Translations under genes and position numbers: made by a program
Notes under the pieces: model-generated
Told to the model about the DNA's origin: nothing
Seen by the model: the letters and a program-made list of their open reading frames with translations, nothing else
The model's database searches: none
NCBI RefSeq assembly: GCF_020172085.1
Contig: NZ_JAIVAT010000003.1
Location: forward strand, 1,364,001-1,428,000
DNA length: 64,000 nt
DNA from: Rossellomorea aquimaris
GTDB taxonomy: Bacteria > Bacillota > Bacilli > Bacillales > Bacillaceae_B
Direction: 5' to 3'
Part shown: in pieces, positions 26,272 to 34,359 of the stretch
Position numbering within the stretch: the first letter of the stretch is position 1
Layout of the letters: the number at the start of each line of letters is the position of its first letter

Positions 26272-27051
26272 TCACTTCCCAATAAAACCACCTTCGGATT
26301 TGATTAATTGGCCGGTGATCCAACCGGATTCCTCACTTGCTAAGAACTTGATCAATCTTGCTGCATCTTCTGGCTTTCCGATTCGGCCAGTAGGGAACAA
26401 TGGGAGTAGATGATTTCTAATTTCATCATTGATCCAACCGGAATCGGTAGGTCCGGGATCGATTGAGTTCACTGTGATCCCGATGGGTGCGAGACCGACT
26501 GATAAAGGTTCTGTGATACCAATCAACATTCCTTTTGTAGCAATATAGGCTAAATTGTTGGGGTCGGGTCCTTTTGAAACCAAATTGATGATCCGGCCAT
26601 GCCTACTGTCTGGAAAAGCCATTTCATACCGCCTGGCAAACTCCATTGTAAGCATAAGAGTTCCGCTGTTGTTCACCTGGTAATGTTTATCCAAGATGTT
26701 TGCATCCAATGTTCGAAAGTTAGAAGGGGCTTCGTATGTAGCATTGTTCACCAGAATCGAAGGAGGACCGAGCTTTTCCTGTACCAGATTCATCAATCTA
26801 GTGGAGGCTGCTTCTTCACTCAGGTCCAGTTCCTTCCCAAATGCACGAACTCCTGTATTTTGTAATTCAACACATAATTTTTGCGGAAAATCTTTGTCTG
26901 CACCCGTTCCACTGGCCTCATCAAATGACGTCCAATGGGTGAAAAAAATATCAGCACCTGCAGATGCCAGAGAACGGCAGATGGCTGCTCCAATTCCTTT
27001 CGAACGGCTTGCCCCTGTAACAATGGCTATTTTCCCTGTCAAATTTGTCAT
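26272..27051 (-). CDS. SDR-family oxidoreductase
   Basis: A 259-residue classical SDR enzyme. The cofactor motif is TGASRSKGIGAAI near residue 13; NNATYEAP near 107 is the NNAG-type strand; the catalytic Ser/Tyr/Lys appear in VSKGPDPNNLAYIATKG (Y and K spaced YxxxK). The C-terminal SEGGFIG loop is typical. It uses NAD(P)H; the substrate is unknown. It is the last gene of a probable VOC/YdbC/SDR run: 46 bp after the YdbC-like gene. Confidence 0.82.
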   Translation of the reverse strand: MTNLTGKIAIVTGASRSKGIGAAICRSLASAGADIFFTHWTSFDEASGTGADKDFPQKLCVELQNTGVRAFGKELDLSEEAASTRLMNLVQEKLGPPSILVNNATYEAPSNFRTLDANILDKHYQVNNSGTLMLTMEFARRYEMAFPDSRHGRIINLVSKGPDPNNLAYIATKGMLIGITEPLSVGLAPIGITVNSIDPGPTDSGWINDEIRNHLLPLFPTGRIGKPEDAARLIKFLASEESGWITGQLIKSEGGFIGK

Positions 27052-27097
27052 GTATCATACTCCCTTTTCATCTGAAAGCGCGGCGTCACTAACTTTT

Positions 27098-27742
27098 TTA
27101 TAAATCCTTAAGAACACGCCAGGCATTTTCCACCTTGAACTCATCAGCTGAGATTCTAATTACATCCTCTGAGGGGTTAGCTGACCTATATAAATCAGGA
27201 AAGCGTCTATCAACGTAATATCGATGGTAAACCTCATCCTTCCAACCCGTTAATACAAGAAAGTGATTCTTATCCTTTAAAGAAAACGCATATGTACCAC
27301 CTACCATGCCTGCTGTAGCAGCCATTCCAGGATTCCAGATTTGCTCCTGCTGTAAGATAAAATGCTCCTTCTTATTTCCCTTCAGATCAACTAGTGAGAT
27401 ACGAACACACTGGCTCTGCATAATTACGGCTCTCATCTCATTAACCGTTTTTAACACTGAGCCGACTTCATCGAATACGTCAACATCAATAGAAGAATAT
27501 GTGCTTCCTTGACCGAAAGTAGAAAAAATCATATCATGCACTTCTTCCATAAAAATCTCATAGGCCTTACGTGTTTCCCAAAATGCATACACACAAGCCA
27601 CGTTCGGCTGCTTGTTACTCCAGCCTCCCAATTGTCCCATGAATCCCTTCACTGAACTGAGTCTACCCCATTGCTGCTGATATTCAGAGAAAGCGTCCCT
27701 TTGGTCGTCGTTCACTTTGCAATTGATTCTTTTGATTAACAT
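27098..27742 (-). CDS. ydbC: YdbC-like DUF4937 protein
   Basis: A 214-residue protein of the YdbC family. The first 100 residues (MLIKRINCKV, then AFSEYQQQWGRLSSVKGFMGQLGGW) have the ferredoxin-like fold of antibiotic-biosynthesis monooxygenase proteins; the second half contains HFLVLTGWKDEVYHRYY. Function is unknown. It starts 9 bp after the VOC gene and is followed by an SDR gene, so the three are likely cotranscribed. AAGGTGAT precedes the ATG. Confidence 0.75.
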   Translation of the reverse strand: MLIKRINCKVNDDQRDAFSEYQQQWGRLSSVKGFMGQLGGWSNKQPNVACVYAFWETRKAYEIFMEEVHDMIFSTFGQGSTYSSIDVDVFDEVGSVLKTVNEMRAVIMQSQCVRISLVDLKGNKKEHFILQQEQIWNPGMAATAGMVGGTYAFSLKDKNHFLVLTGWKDEVYHRYYVDRRFPDLYRSANPSEDVIRISADEFKVENAWRVLKDL

Positions 27743-27751
27743 GTCATCACC

Positions 27752-28132
27752 TTACATATTTTCATAGATTTCTAGAAGAGTACCTTCTGGGTCCCGAAAA
27801 TGAGCAACCTTCATGCCCCATTCAACTTTTTCCAAGGGTATTGTTAGAAAATCAACTTTATCTTTCAGCCGTGCATATGTTGCTTCCACACTCTCAACTT
27901 CAAAAATTATGACTGTTTGGTCAAATTGGTATGGTTCCGTAGTGTTATTTGCACCAATTGCATCCATCATCTGTTTACGTTCAAATATGCCTAAATGCGT
28001 ATGTCCAACTTTAAATTGTCCATATAAGGAGTTTTCATCCCCCCACGAAACCTCAAAACCCATAATGTCTCTGTAAAATAAAAAACATCTTTTGTAATCA
28101 TTCACCAGTATCCTTGTATGTGTTAATTCCAA
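27752..28132 (-). CDS. VOC-family glyoxalase-like protein
   Basis: A 126-residue single VOC protein (LTHTRILVNDYKRCFLFYRD, then VAHFRDPEGTLLEIYE). The final Glu and His-type positions fit the glyoxalase/bleomycin-resistance fold, but the role is unknown. TTG at 28132 follows GAGGGGG by 8 nt and is a better start than any ATG. It is next to a broken gene upstream (stop at 28148). Confidence 0.8.
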   Translation of the reverse strand: MELTHTRILVNDYKRCFLFYRDIMGFEVSWGDENSLYGQFKVGHTHLGIFERKQMMDAIGANNTTEPYQFDQTVIIFEVESVEATYARLKDKVDFLTIPLEKVEWGMKVAHFRDPEGTLLEIYENM

Positions 28133-28147
28133 GTAAATATCCCCCTC

Positions 28148-28521
28148 TCACGACGTAATTAATACCTCAATGATTACAGAAGAACCCTGGATGATTCGAC
28201 CTCCACCCGCCGGGAGGTCGATGGCTAAAGAACCAGCCCGGGTCGCACCAGGTGGGTACATATAAATCCCTTCCATTTGAAGGGCGCCATTGATATATAC
28301 GTTCACATAACTGTACTGGCAGCCATTGCAGGAAGAGCTGTTACAGCTGTTTCGGTATCCTAAAAGAAAACAATAGCATCAATGGTCAAGGTGGCACCTG
28401 CCTCCGCAACTGCAGTAGTGACATTAATAAACCTTGCTGCTTCTGGTCCTACAAAAATCGATGACGTAGAAGTTGCTTGAATTTTCATTCGTTGTAGGGC
28501 AAAAATAATCCCTCCTTTCAT
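28148..28521 (-). pseudogene. Frameshifted DUF4183-like small surface protein gene
   Basis: From ATG 28521 the frame reads 54 codons and stops at TAG (near 28361). A second frame, shifted by -1 at the run GTTTTCTTTTAG, continues with GYRNSCNSSSCNGCQYSY and ends NVYINGALQMEGIYMYPP... at TGA 28148. Joined, the product resembles short DUF4183-type proteins (the YINGxLQ block), which are found on spores. A missing T in a T-run would explain it, so this is either a real frameshift or a sequence error. AAAGGAGGG at 28510-28520 lies inside the presumed coding start, so the true start may be further on. Confidence 0.6.
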
Positions 28522-28688
28522 AAATGAAATTCTATTACTCTATTATTTTATATGTTCGTTTTAGTAGATTGATAAGGATTTTACTGGATTGAATAGAAGT
28601 GACCAGACTTAAAGCTATTATTCTAATTTAGCTTATTAATAATAGAACACCAACTGAGCGCATTTATAAAGTTCCTGTTGTCACAGTA

Positions 28689-28871
28689 TCATTGTCCCGT
28701 GCCTCCTCCAGAATCCCGACCTCCACCCATCGTGTAATTCCGGTCTTCTCCCGGCCTGGCACCAGGATCTATCCCAGGGGTGTGCCGATTACTGCCTCTC
28801 CGTTTACGCCTAATATCGATGGCTATTGCAAATAGTAATATTCCAACAATCATCACCACGAACCAAGTCAT
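28689..28871 (-). CDS. Small single-pass membrane protein
   Basis: A 60-residue protein. Residues 2-18 (TWFVVMIVGILLFAIAI) form one membrane helix, followed by RRKRRG on the inside and a Gly/Pro/Asp tail. GGGAGGG is 7 nt upstream of ATG 28871. No family is recognised. Expression context is unclear; its neighbours are a broken gene and a GNAT gene. Confidence 0.6.
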   Translation of the reverse strand: MTWFVVMIVGILLFAIAIDIRRKRRGSNRHTPGIDPGARPGEDRNYTMGGGRDSGGGTGQ

Positions 28872-28987
28872 TTCAATCCCTCCCTTCTTGATCTTATGAA
28901 GAATCAGGCATTTACATGCAATCCGAATAGAAGCTCCCACTAATCAATTCCAATTATTTCAAATCCAACACCGAAACTCAATAATGG

Positions 28988-29024
28988 AAAACACACCTCG
29001 TAAATGGATACAAGGTGTGTTTTT
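28988..29024 (-). terminator. Terminator downstream of GNAT gene
   Basis: AAAACACACCT / AGGTGTGTTTT around a 14-nt loop with T-rich flank. It lies about 70 bp past the GNAT stop at 29094. Confidence 0.75.
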
Positions 29025-29093
29025 ACAGGATGAAAAATAATCAAAAAACTGAATTATGTTCAACCTAATATTAATTAATTGTGAACCACACAT

Positions 29094-29513
29094 TTAGTTC
29101 TCCTGAAATGACTTTCTGTATCCATAAAATGAGCGGTATCCTTTTTGTTCGTAATAAGTATGTGAAGAAGTGTTTGCCAGCATCTCAATCCTAGTATCGG
29201 GATAGATATTGTGAACATATTGAAGCAAGGTATCACCTACACCCATTCCCCGAAACTCTTTTTTAACCAATAGTTCACAAATATAAAGGCTGATTGATTG
29301 ATCTGTAAGTCCTCTGACATACGCGATGATTTCATCTTTACGCATGGCTACAAAGGCTACATTGGAGTTGTTCCAGGCGTTCTTTGTGCTTTCATGCTTC
29401 TCTACGAGGGTATTCCATTGTTCGTCAACGTTCAGTTTATGTATATGGATGTAATCTTCGGTTGTATATTTTCTGATCACAATATCCTGATCGTTTGTAA
29501 GCCTGATTCGCAT
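29094..29513 (-). CDS. GNAT-family N-acetyltransferase
   Basis: A 139-residue acetyltransferase. Acetyl-CoA motif A lies near residue 85-100 (KKEFRGMGVGDTLLQYVHN), and the C-terminal motif has TYYEQKGYRSFYGYRKS. It is short but complete. The substrate is unknown. AGGGAG precedes the ATG. It is upstream of the small membrane protein and downstream of a sigma-factor gene, separated by terminators. Confidence 0.78.
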   Translation of the reverse strand: MRIRLTNDQDIVIRKYTTEDYIHIHKLNVDEQWNTLVEKHESTKNAWNNSNVAFVAMRKDEIIAYVRGLTDQSISLYICELLVKKEFRGMGVGDTLLQYVHNIYPDTRIEMLANTSSHTYYEQKGYRSFYGYRKSFQEN

Positions 29514-29602
29514 TGGATCACTCCCTTACTGAATACCTATAAATAACGAATACCTCTTTACTTTAACATAATTATCCAAAAATTCTTGCTATTTTTTTAA
29601 AA

Positions 29603-29631
29603 AAGAAGCTAATTCTCTGAATTAGCTTCTT
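29603..29631 (-). terminator. Terminator of ECF sigma factor gene
   Basis: AAGAAGCTAATTC / GAATTAGCTTCTT, 13 bp with a 3-nt loop, T-rich on the exit side; it starts 14 bp past the stop. Confidence 0.8.
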
Positions 29632-29644
29632 GAACAATTGCAGA

Positions 29645-30574
29645 TTAACCCCATTCCACTACAGGTTTGCTTGTTTGTGGCGGAATTCCCAATTCTTCAG
29701 CAGCAGCAAAAATAAATTCTTTTCTAAAATAGTAGCTTACATGGTACACGATCTTTCCATTCTCCACTTCCTGGTACTGGATATCATGGATTTCAGGTCC
29801 GTTCCCTTCCTCTGAAAGCAGTACGATGACGCTGCGTCCCCATAAGTTGTATTCTAAAGCCCTCATACCAGGGAGACCAAATTTCATCGATCCGGTACGC
29901 ATCTCGTCCTTACTGTATTCCTGGAAACCGAGGGCGGCCTCATTGTGTGCTTCATCACTGACCAATGCCAAAACAGCTTCTATATCACCCTCGTTTATTG
30001 CATTGAGATAGGCTTTAATTACAGGGTCAGTTTCATGATCAGGTGTTTGGGTGCTATTCTCCAGTAAATCTACAGATTGCAGTTTCTCCTTCATACGGCG
30101 GACCGTTGCATAAACCGCACCAGGTGTCGTCCTTACCATACCAGCCACTTCCTTCGCATCGAACCTGAACACTTCTTTTAACAAAAAGACTGCGACCTGT
30201 CGGGGGGAAAATAGATCAAATAGGATGTGTAAGGCTTCCTCTGCCTCCAGTCCATTTGATATTTCTTCATGATGGAGAACGTTTTCTTCCAGGATACCGA
30301 CATTTCTTTTTTCTTTACGGCACTGGTCAATCCAAGTGGTTGTCGCCATTCGATACAAATATGCTTTCGGGTTGGTAGGGTGCCACCTCTGATAGTAACC
30401 TCCAAAAGCCTTTAGGATGGTATCTTGAAATAAATCCTCCCCATCCCACGGAGAACCTGTTAAATACCGGCAATACCTCCACAACCCGTCTTTGAAACCT
30501 TCAATCATCCGATTAAATTCATTTGCCAAATCCCTATTTTTTTCCGAAAAGGATTCTTTCTTCTTTTCCTGCAT
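29645..30574 (-). CDS. ECF sigma factor with SnoaL-like C-terminal extension
   Basis: A 309-residue extracytoplasmic-function sigma factor. Region 2 (about residues 25-95) has WDGEDLFQDTILKAF and ATTTWIDQCRKEKR; region 4 (about 110-165) has FSPRQVAVFLLKEVFRFDAKEVAG. From about 178 there is an extra NTF2/SnoaL-like domain (PVIKAYLNAINEGDIEAV, VSYYFRKEF). Sigma factors of this class are thought to be controlled by the extension instead of an anti-sigma factor. No anti-sigma gene lies beside it. The ATG has AAAGGAGG upstream. Confidence 0.83.
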   Translation of the reverse strand: MQEKKKESFSEKNRDLANEFNRMIEGFKDGLWRYCRYLTGSPWDGEDLFQDTILKAFGGYYQRWHPTNPKAYLYRMATTTWIDQCRKEKRNVGILEENVLHHEEISNGLEAEEALHILFDLFSPRQVAVFLLKEVFRFDAKEVAGMVRTTPGAVYATVRRMKEKLQSVDLLENSTQTPDHETDPVIKAYLNAINEGDIEAVLALVSDEAHNEAALGFQEYSKDEMRTGSMKFGLPGMRALEYNLWGRSVIVLLSEEGNGPEIHDIQYQEVENGKIVYHVSYYFRKEFIFAAAEELGIPPQTSKPVVEWG

Positions 30575-30943
30575 GTTTTTCCTCCTTTAAAATTTTTCGT
30601 TCGTATGTAAAACGTTTAGGCTATGCTAAATTATACTCAATCTGCTAAATATGTAATGAAAAATTTTAGACATTTCATTTTTGTATTACCCTAATATTCT
30701 ATTTTTCAGCATGATATAAAAGGAGGACCCACCAATAATATCAATTCTTACAATCATTTTCTCTGAAGAAAGTTTTCTATCTTTATGTATAAAGGAAGAA
30801 GAATTCCCTGTAAAAATCAAGATACCAGCCGTCCACCGAAAAAAAGGAAGTATAGAAGAAAGCTCAGAGTATCTCTGAGCTTTCAATCAATCATTTTGAT
30901 TCAAATATGATACTTAGAGATGAATAAATCTTAGAACGCTACA
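30575..30943. other. Intergenic region, 369 bp
   Basis: It holds the upstream region of the sigma factor gene and one hairpin (30858-30884). A 66-codon minus-strand frame at 30686-30886 lacks a Shine-Dalgarno site and crosses the hairpin, so it was not called. Confidence 0.6.
30858..30884 (-). terminator. Probable terminator of Cys-rich spore protein gene
   Basis: GAAAGCTCAGA / TCTGAGCTTTC, 11 bp with a 5-nt loop, followed on the minus strand by a T-rich tract; 60 bp past the gene. Confidence 0.65.
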
Positions 30944-31285
30944 TTATTTATCAATCTTCATAGGTTCATTCTGAAACTGAAGGCCTTTCTCGATACTATC
31001 GATATCGCAAAGCGGTACAAAACTAGTTGTACCTGGAACAAGAAGGTCGTCGATTTCCAGTACACTATGCTTCAAACTTCTAAATCTACCAATGAAGATT
31101 CCTGCTGATGCGTCTCCAATTCGAGTTATCCCAATGGTATCCCCGCAACGAAATTGCTCCATAATAGTCTTCTCTAATCCAATGACACAACAATTACACG
31201 TATCCACTTGTTGATGATCACTATGATCATCCTGCTTGTAAGGATTGTATTTGTTGCAATTACAGTCACTATATTTTCTATTCAT
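30944..31285 (-). CDS. Cys-rich hypothetical protein, probable spore coat component
   Basis: A 113-residue protein. The first 35 residues are rich in Cys, Asn, His and Tyr (DCNCNKYNPYK, VDTCNCC), as in Bacillus coat proteins; the rest is a beta-rich domain (IGITRIGDASAGIFIGRF, DDLLVPGTTSFVPLCDID). No exact family is recognised. A very good sigma-K promoter lies at 31317-31345, which places expression in the mother cell late in sporulation. AAGGAGGGG precedes the ATG. Confidence 0.7.
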   Translation of the reverse strand: MNRKYSDCNCNKYNPYKQDDHSDHQQVDTCNCCVIGLEKTIMEQFRCGDTIGITRIGDASAGIFIGRFRSLKHSVLEIDDLLVPGTTSFVPLCDIDSIEKGLQFQNEPMKIDK

Positions 31286-31316
31286 ATTTCCCCTCCTTTC
31301 TATTCAGAGGATACTC

Positions 31317-31345
31317 TAGTATATGAAATATATAGTAGGAATGTA
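31317..31345 (-). promoter_or_regulatory. Sigma-K promoter of Cys-rich gene
   Basis: On the minus strand TACA, 17 bp after AC, then CATATACTA. This matches the sigma-K consensus mACm - about 17 bp - CATAnnnTA at every fixed position, and it lies about 32 bp upstream of the ATG. Confidence 0.65.
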
Positions 31346-31514
31346 TGGGCATGACTATCAAGTCTACGAAAATGTGTTCAACATTTATGAATTCACAACC
31401 GATTCTCTAGCAATCGTAGTGCATGTTGATTATATATTTTAAACACATCCAAACGTTTTCTGGCAATAACAAGTGGGGAATATGATTGTGAACGATTAGA
31501 GAGGAGGAACTTCA

Positions 31515-31634
31515 ATGATTGGAGCATCTGGAGTTGTACTGTTTATTATAATTCCACTAATCATTATTGCAGGCATTATTGGAATTACAGTCGGTTACTT
31601 TAGAAAAAAAGCGAGGAAAAATAGAAACTTCTAG
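31515..31634 (+). CDS. Very small membrane protein
   Basis: A 39-residue protein with GAGGAGG 7 nt upstream of the ATG. Residues 6-28 (VVLFIIIPLIIIAGIIGITVG) form one membrane helix, followed by a basic end (RKKARKNRN). A terminator follows 10 bp later, supporting an independent unit. No family is recognised. Confidence 0.6.
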   Translation: MIGASGVVLFIIIPLIIIAGIIGITVGYFRKKARKNRNF

Positions 31635-31643
31635 TATTGAATA

Positions 31644-31676
31644 GGGCTCAGTATTTATTCTGAGCCTGTTTAATTT
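31644..31676 (+). terminator. Terminator of small membrane protein gene
   Basis: GGCTCAG / CTGAGCC around an 8-nt loop followed by TGTTTAATTTT. Confidence 0.7.
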
Positions 31677-31700
31677 TAACTTTCCAGACCAACCATCTTT

Positions 31701-32117
31701 TTAGAGCTTCTGATGAGCTAATTCTATATTTCTCTTTAAATAATCTGGCAGATCTTGGTGTGATAATATGTCATCTGTAGACAGCCAATGCATATCCTCT
31801 ACTTCATCCGGACTTTTGGCAAATGGTTCACCTGAATCCGGATAACATAAAAACACGATATCAATAACATAGACTCCAGCATCTGTGACAAATGAAGAAC
31901 TGTTTACATAAGATATCACGTTCACTTTTAATCCTACCTCTTCAAACACTTCACGTTGTAATGTTCTTTCGAGAATATTCGTAGAATTGCCTTCAAGTTC
32001 ACACTTTCCTCCAACAAGAGACAGCGTTCCACCTGCATGTTCTTCTTTTTCACTTCGGCGAATCAATAACCAGTAACCATTTCTGTGAATGGCTCCTTCG
32101 ACATTGACGATGTACAT
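31701..32117 (-). CDS. NUDIX hydrolase
   Basis: A 138-residue NUDIX pyrophosphohydrolase. The NUDIX box is visible near residues 37-60: GGKCELEG, then REVFEEVGL, which gives the metal-binding REVxEExG. The substrate (a nucleoside diphosphate derivative) is unknown. AAAGGAGG precedes ATG 32117. It is on the minus strand, convergent with the 39-residue membrane protein gene. Confidence 0.83.
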   Translation of the reverse strand: MYIVNVEGAIHRNGYWLLIRRSEKEEHAGGTLSLVGGKCELEGNSTNILERTLQREVFEEVGLKVNVISYVNSSSFVTDAGVYVIDIVFLCYPDSGEPFAKSPDEVEDMHWLSTDDILSHQDLPDYLKRNIELAHQKL

Positions 32118-32224
32118 GTTATTCCTCCTTTAACAAGGTAATATCTCTAAATATCCAGCTTCATAGTTTCAAGTTATGCATGTCATCAGTAGGATAAACA
32201 TTATACCTCTAGTGAGACGTCTGA

Positions 32225-32695
32225 TTAAAAGTCAATTCCCAATATTCCTTTCAATTTCTTCAACAATTTTCCATGAACTTCCGTCGAAACAAGAGGAGTA
32301 TTCAATGAAGAAATCTTCCATTGATGGATGATCATAACCTCTCCGTCTCCCACTATATTGAAGGCAAACAAAATATTTTTCTGATTCATGTCTTCAGCGG
32401 CTTCTTTGCTTTCGTAGTAACAAAACATATACGTGTCCTTATTTTTCATAGAATCCATTAATTTATCGCCGTTCATTTCTTTTACTTCTATCCCTTGAAG
32501 TAATTTCAGTGTTTCTCTAATGTTTCATTCATCCGTCACTACTTTTGTTAATTCTTCTTTAGAAGCATTGTGCTCTACTTTTTGAATATATAAATACTTA
32601 GCAGGTGGTAATTTTCCCATTTCCAAATGTTTTACGGAAGAAGAACAAGCATTCAAGAGAACGCATACGAACATGATGCATAAGATCTTTTTCAT
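32225..32695 (-). pseudogene. Lipoprotein gene interrupted by an in-frame TGA
   Basis: From ATG 32695 the frame encodes a signal peptide with a lipobox (CVLLNACSS; LNA-C), then reads to TDE and a TGA at 32525-32527. The same frame continues (NIRETLKLLQGIEVKE, then DTYMFCYYESKEAAEDM) without a start to the stop at 32225, so one gene of 156 codons plus stop has been cut by one nonsense codon. The half-proteins of 56 and 83 residues are unlikely to be separate genes. The family was not recognised. It is the last member of the tmrB operon, 4 bp after the GNAT stop. Confidence 0.6.
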
Positions 32696-32699
32696 CCTT

Positions 32700-33161
32700 T
32701 TACCGATGCCCTTCCTTACGTGCCTGAATGTAACCATAATAAGCGCAAGTGCCATTTTTAGTTAGATTTTTCACTTCGAAACCACACGTTTCATAGAACT
32801 TGAAATTGTTTGCCGATGTGTGTGCGAACCAGTCTCCATGGGGCAACTTCTCGATACAGAGTTGTACGAGTTTCTTTCCTATTCCCCTGCCTCTGTATTC
32901 AGATAGGACAACGAGATCCATAATGTTGGCTGCCATGATTTTGTCTGAGATCACCCTGACCATCCCGATCATCTTTTCGTTATCCCAAACTGTGAAGGCC
33001 CACGCAGAATTCATGAATATCAGGGAAAACTTCTCTTTTTGCCAGGTTGGGGTATTCCTTGCCCAACCGGCATCTTCAAACAATGCTTCTACATAAGGAG
33101 CTGGAACACCTTCCGTTCCTTCCCTGATGACCAAGCCATTGAAATATTGATACAATTTCAT
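32700..33161 (-). CDS. GNAT-family N-acetyltransferase
   Basis: A 153-residue acetyltransferase. Motif A is VVLSEYRGRGIGKKLVQLCIE near residue 85-105; the C-terminal motif has ANNFKFYETCGFE. Substrate unknown. The ATG has GAGGAGG only 2 nt upstream, so the exact start could differ. It lies between tmrB (18 bp before it) and the broken lipoprotein gene, and is probably cotranscribed with them. Confidence 0.8.
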   Translation of the reverse strand: MKLYQYFNGLVIREGTEGVPAPYVEALFEDAGWARNTPTWQKEKFSLIFMNSAWAFTVWDNEKMIGMVRVISDKIMAANIMDLVVLSEYRGRGIGKKLVQLCIEKLPHGDWFAHTSANNFKFYETCGFEVKNLTKNGTCAYYGYIQARKEGHR

Positions 33162-33179
33162 CGCCTCCTCTGCCTCAAT

Positions 33180-33776
33180 TTAATTGAAAACCCTCAGTTG
33201 TTTGATTTGCGTTTTGATTCTACTTAATTTCTTCCTTACTATACTCCTGTCATCTGGCAGTAAGGGAATATCAAATAGTTCGGAGATGGATTCTGCCACC
33301 TTTTCAATAGACAATGTGTTTGTTATGATTCGATTTTCAAAGATTTCATCCGATAATCCTTTCAAACATCGATCGGTCTGTCGGTGGGCCCATGAATGCT
33401 TTCGTTCTCCCCTACTTCTCAACCTTTTTTCAATAATGTGTTTATCTGCCCATAGGACGACATGCTTCACTTCCACTTTTTCATTTCTTAATTCATGTAC
33501 AATCTCTTTGAAGTATTGTGCATCAACGACCGTCATAGGTACAATCAAGACGCCATTATAATGTGACTCAATATATTTCAAGATGGAACGGTTGCATTCC
33601 CGCCAAGGAGGATAACCTTGAAAATCTGCTTTCGAAGCTTCTTTCGGGATCATTTTCCTCAATAAGTATCCAACTTGTTCAGGATCATATACAAATGAGT
33701 CCGGTATTCTTCTATTTAATTCATACGCCGTTTGGGACTTCCCGGAACCAAACGCGCCATTAATCCATAGGATCAT
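33180..33776 (-). CDS. tmrB: TmrB-like tunicamycin-resistance ATP-binding protein
   Basis: A 198-residue P-loop protein with the TmrB opening (MILWINGAFGSGKSQTAYEL, Walker A GAFGSGKS) and the shared blocks SFVYDPEQVGYLL, YPPWRECNRSIL and GVLIVPMTVVDAQYF. B. subtilis TmrB is 197 residues and gives tunicamycin resistance, probably by binding or handling the antibiotic at the membrane. The start ATG 33776 sits 1 nt after the upstream GNAT stop, so translation is coupled. A GTG at 33785 is less likely. Confidence 0.85.
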   Translation of the reverse strand: MILWINGAFGSGKSQTAYELNRRIPDSFVYDPEQVGYLLRKMIPKEASKADFQGYPPWRECNRSILKYIESHYNGVLIVPMTVVDAQYFKEIVHELRNEKVEVKHVVLWADKHIIEKRLRSRGERKHSWAHRQTDRCLKGLSDEIFENRIITNTLSIEKVAESISELFDIPLLPDDRSIVRKKLSRIKTQIKQLRVFN

Positions 33777-33777
33777 T

Positions 33778-34353
33778 TCATCCACCCCAATCCTTTAAGC
33801 CCATGAATGTAATGGGGACATCCTTTATATTCCTTTTCCAGATCATATGATCTGAGCCTTCTCCCCAGTAATCCTTCAGCCAATAATCCGTGTCCCCTAA
33901 CTTTCTTGTCCAAACTTTTTGAGACGTCGAGTACCCACTATCCAGGCAAAACTCGTCAATACCTTTGCTTTGAAAAGTAAGGAGCATGATGTTAAACAGC
34001 AGCGTACCAATTCCACGCCTTTGATATTCCGGATGGACAAATACCGTTCCGATTTCGAATAGCTCTTTTAATGAGCCGTTTGTTACCGTATTGATCAGGA
34101 CACTTGACGGCCCATATTCAACCGTCCCGACAATCGTTCCACCAACTTTTGCAATCAAGAAATATCGTTCTCCTCCATTGCTGTCATAGTCAGATTGTAA
34201 GTATTGGATCTTGGTTTTGATTTCAGTCTGGATATCTTCTTGAAGAGTAGATAAACCCTCTTTGTCAAAGGTATCTCTGATGACAAGATCGAAAAATAGA
34301 ATAAGTTCATCTTTATCGACGTCCATGGGTCTACTGATTTCAATCCTGGTCAC
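33778..34353 (-). CDS. GNAT-family N-acetyltransferase
   Basis: A 191-residue acetyltransferase. Motif A is FVHPEYQRRGIGTLLFNIML near residue 105-125; the C-terminal part has a long extra region (WLKDYWGEGSDHMIWKRN). The GTG start at 34353 overlaps the end of the alpha/beta hydrolase remnant, and the stop lies 1 nt before tmrB, so this is a compact operon. The substrate is unknown. Confidence 0.8.
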   Translation of the reverse strand: MTRIEISRPMDVDKDELILFFDLVIRDTFDKEGLSTLQEDIQTEIKTKIQYLQSDYDSNGGERYFLIAKVGGTIVGTVEYGPSSVLINTVTNGSLKELFEIGTVFVHPEYQRRGIGTLLFNIMLLTFQSKGIDEFCLDSGYSTSQKVWTRKLGDTDYWLKDYWGEGSDHMIWKRNIKDVPITFMGLKDWGG

Positions 34354-34359
34354 ATAATT

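Noticed and set aside
30686..30886. 66-codon minus-strand frame
   Set aside because: It crosses the hairpin at 30858 and has no start signal; similarity is not apparent.
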